A stretch of 7,275 nucleotides of DNA from an uncultured Collinsella sp. (GTDB lineage Bacteria; Actinomycetota; Coriobacteriia; Coriobacteriales; Coriobacteriaceae), in assembly GCA_900552395.1 (NCBI GenBank), contig URZJ01000086.1, forward strand, positions 1 through 7,275. The letters are read 5' to 3'. The translations under genes and the position numbers were made by a program. Each line of letters begins with the position of its first letter. The first letter of the stretch is position 1. Below the pieces are notes generated by a model, which had not been told where the DNA came from, made no database searches, and saw nothing but the letters and a program-made list of their open reading frames with translations. This document shows positions 5,802 to 7,275 of the stretch, piece by piece.

Positions 5802-7256
5802 CTAGAGCGTCTTGAGGTACTCCCCCAGCTCTTCCTCCCAGTCGGGCATGTGGAACCCGACCGACTCGAGTTTGGACAGGTCGAGCGCGGAGTGGACCGG
5901 GCGCGGGGCGACGGGGCCGGCGGCATTCGCGTAGTAGTCGGCGGTCGACACCGGCACGACCTTGTCGCCATTGCCGTTGGCGGCCTCGAAGACGGCGCGG
6001 GCGATGTCCGCCCAGGACCTCACGGCACCGGAGCCGGTGCAGTCGTAGGTACCGTAGGGGGCGTGCGAGCCCAGCACGTGGAAGATGGCCTCGGCCATGT
6101 CGCGCGTGAAGGTCAGGCGGCCCAGCTGGTCGTCGACGACCGTGATCTGCGCGAGATTGTCCTCGGGGTCGGCGACGCGGTCGGACAGCCCCTTCATGGT
6201 CTTGACGAAGTTGTGGCCCTCGCCGATGACCCAGCTGGAGCGCATGATGTAGTGGCGCGGGCAGCCGGCCACGGCGATGTCGCCGGCGGCCTTCGTCTGG
6301 CCGTAGACGGACAGCGGGCTGAATGGCTCCTCCTCGTCATGCACCTCCTCGGTGCCGTCGAAGACGTAGTCGGAGGACACGTGCACGAGCGTGATCCCGT
6401 GCCCGGCGCAGGTGCGGGCGAGCAGGGCCGGCCCCGTCGCGTTGGCCTTCCAGGCGGTCACGCGGCCCTCGGGGGCCTCCGCCTTATCCACGGCCGTGTA
6501 GGCGCCGCAGTTGATGACGGTGCCGTAGAGCGACCAGTCGTATTCGGAGTAGGCGTCCGGGTCGGACATGTCGAAGGTGTCGATGTCGCAGAAGTCGAAG
6601 TCCTTCGCCACGCCGCGCTCCTCGGCGAGCGCGCGCACCGCATGGCCCAGCTGGCCGTTGCAGCCGGTGACGAGCGTCCTCTTGGGCGCCATGGGGACGG
6701 CGTCCTTGAGCATCGGGTGGTTGAGGTCGGCCTCGGAGACGGTGGCCTGGTCCAGCGGGATCGGCCACTCGATGGCGAGCTCCGGGTCGGCGAGGTTCAC
6801 GAAGGTGTAGGTCCTCTTCAGCTCCAGCGACCAGTGGGCGTCCACCAGGTACGTGTAGGCGGTGCCGTCCTCGAGCGCCTGGAAGGAGTTGCCCACGCCG
6901 CGCGGGACGTAGATGGCCTTCGACGGGTCGAGCGTGCAGGTGAACACCTTGCCGAAGGTCTCGCTTCCCTCGCGCAGGTCCACCCAGGCGCCGAAGACCG
7001 AGCCGCGCGCGACGGAGATGAACTTGTCCCAGGGCTCGGCGTGGATGCCGCGGGTGACGCCGCGGCTGTCGTTGTAGGAGATGTTGTTCTGGACGACGCG
7101 GAGGTCGGGGATCCCGAGCGCGCACATCTTGGCGCGCTGCCAGTTCTCCTTGAACCAGCCGCGCGAGTCGCCGTGGACGGCGAGGTCGACGACCTTCAGG
7201 CCCTCGATGCCGGTCTCCACCACGGAGAGGTCCTTCTCGAATGCGATGTCTGCCAT
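5802..7256 (-). CDS. rmlCD: Bifunctional dTDP-4-dehydrorhamnose 3,5-epimerase / dTDP-4-dehydrorhamnose reductase (RmlC-RmlD fusion)
   Basis: This 484-residue cytoplasmic protein is predicted to carry out the last two steps of dTDP-L-rhamnose synthesis. The epimerase is N-terminal (about 15-185): DSRGWFKENW (30-39), QNNISYNDSRGVTRGIH (56-72) with the catalytic-type His72, Lys78, and LADPELAIEWP (155-165) with the conserved Asp157. The usual HGF of the cupin core is replaced by NSF (VPRGVGNSFQAL, 117-128). The reductase is C-terminal (about 192-484), an SDR fold with nucleotide-binding TGCNGQLG (197-204), VINCGAYTAVDKAE (247-260), SSDYVFDG (294-301) and catalytic YGQTK (318-322). The ATG at 7254-7256 has AGGAG at 7267-7271 with a 10-nt spacer. 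The gene converges on the YfhO operon and ends at the shared terminator. It is markedly GC-richer, with almost only G/C-ending codons. RmlA and RmlB are not in the window. The reductase half is certain; the exact epimerisation by the N-terminal half is slightly less so. Confidence 0.94.
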   Translation of the reverse strand: MADIAFEKDLSVVETGIEGLKVVDLAVHGDSRGWFKENWQRAKMCALGIPDLRVVQNNISYNDSRGVTRGIHAEPWDKFISVARGSVFGAWVDLREGSETFGKVFTCTLDPSKAIYVPRGVGNSFQALEDGTAYTYLVDAHWSLELKRTYTFVNLADPELAIEWPIPLDQATVSEADLNHPMLKDAVPMAPKRTLVTGCNGQLGHAVRALAEERGVAKDFDFCDIDTFDMSDPDAYSEYDWSLYGTVINCGAYTAVDKAEAPEGRVTAWKANATGPALLARTCAGHGITLVHVSSDYVFDGTEEVHDEEEPFSPLSVYGQTKAAGDIAVAGCPRHYIMRSSWVIGEGHNFVKTMKGLSDRVADPEDNLAQITVVDDQLGRLTFTRDMAEAIFHVLGSHAPYGTYDCTGSGAVRSWADIARAVFEAANGNGDKVVPVSTADYYANAAGPVAPRPVHSALDLSKLESVGFHMPDWEEELGEYLKTL

Positions 7257-7266
7257 GTGGGAAAAG

Positions 7267-7271
7267 CTCCT
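7267..7271 (-). promoter_or_regulatory. Ribosome binding site of rmlCD
   Basis: AGGAG on the minus strand, 10 nt before the ATG at 7254-7256. It supports that start. Only 19 bases of upstream sequence are present, so promoter or operon context cannot be seen. Confidence 0.65.
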
Positions 7272-7275
7272 ATCG

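Noticed and set aside
6484..7125. Minus-strand frame of 213 residues, very rich in Arg and Pro, inside rmlCD
   Set aside because: It is an off-frame reading of a GC-rich gene. The Arg/Pro/His-heavy composition is the usual artefact.
1..7275. Search for tRNA or rRNA genes, insertion sequences, CRISPR arrays, tandem repeats and riboswitches
   Set aside because: Nothing was seen. The window is almost fully coding, and its only sizeable gap is the 160-bp divergent region. No toxin, nuclease or defence-like gene is present.

Overview
This window carries part of a cell-surface polysaccharide locus, probably from a moderately GC-rich, Gram-positive-type actinobacterium. A Collinsella/Olsenella-like member of the Coriobacteriia is my best guess. 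It rests on the mixed GC content, on GTG starts behind strong AGGAG ribosome binding sites, and on the RmlC-RmlD fusion that I associate with Coriobacteriia and bifidobacteria. The taxonomy is inference, because the window has no marker gene.

Layout. (1) Positions 1-1265, minus strand: an ABC-2 polysaccharide export permease (Wzm/TagG type), followed 11 nt downstream by its ATPase (Wzt/TagH type), which the window edge cuts off. (2) Positions 1266-1425: a 160-bp divergent intergenic region with a candidate -10 box facing each way and an imperfect 10-bp inverted repeat around the leftward promoter. (3) Positions 1426-5764, plus strand: a tight three-gene operon of two different family-2 glycosyltransferases, each ending in two predicted membrane helices, and a large YfhO-family membrane protein. 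The second glycosyltransferase overlaps the YfhO gene by 17 nt. (4) Positions 5750-5779: a perfect 13-bp-stem terminator that begins inside the end of the YfhO gene and looks bidirectional. (5) Positions 5802-7256, minus strand: a fused dTDP-4-dehydrorhamnose 3,5-epimerase/reductase (RmlC-RmlD), clearly GC-richer and more codon-biased than the rest. Its upstream neighbours lie beyond the window.

How the genes may work together (inference). RmlCD would carry out the last two steps to dTDP-L-rhamnose in the cytoplasm. Cytoplasmic glycosyltransferases, mostly outside the window, would build a lipid-linked rhamnose-containing glycan, and the Wzm/Wzt-like transporter would export it. The second glycosyltransferase plus YfhO resembles the CsbB/YfhO pairs of Firmicutes: the first makes a polyprenyl-phosphate sugar, and the GT-C-like YfhO uses it outside the membrane to decorate a surface polymer. 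The first glycosyltransferase may supply a second lipid-linked sugar or add a residue to the backbone. No flippase for the lipid-linked sugar is visible here. No RNA gene, mobile element, CRISPR array or broken gene was found.
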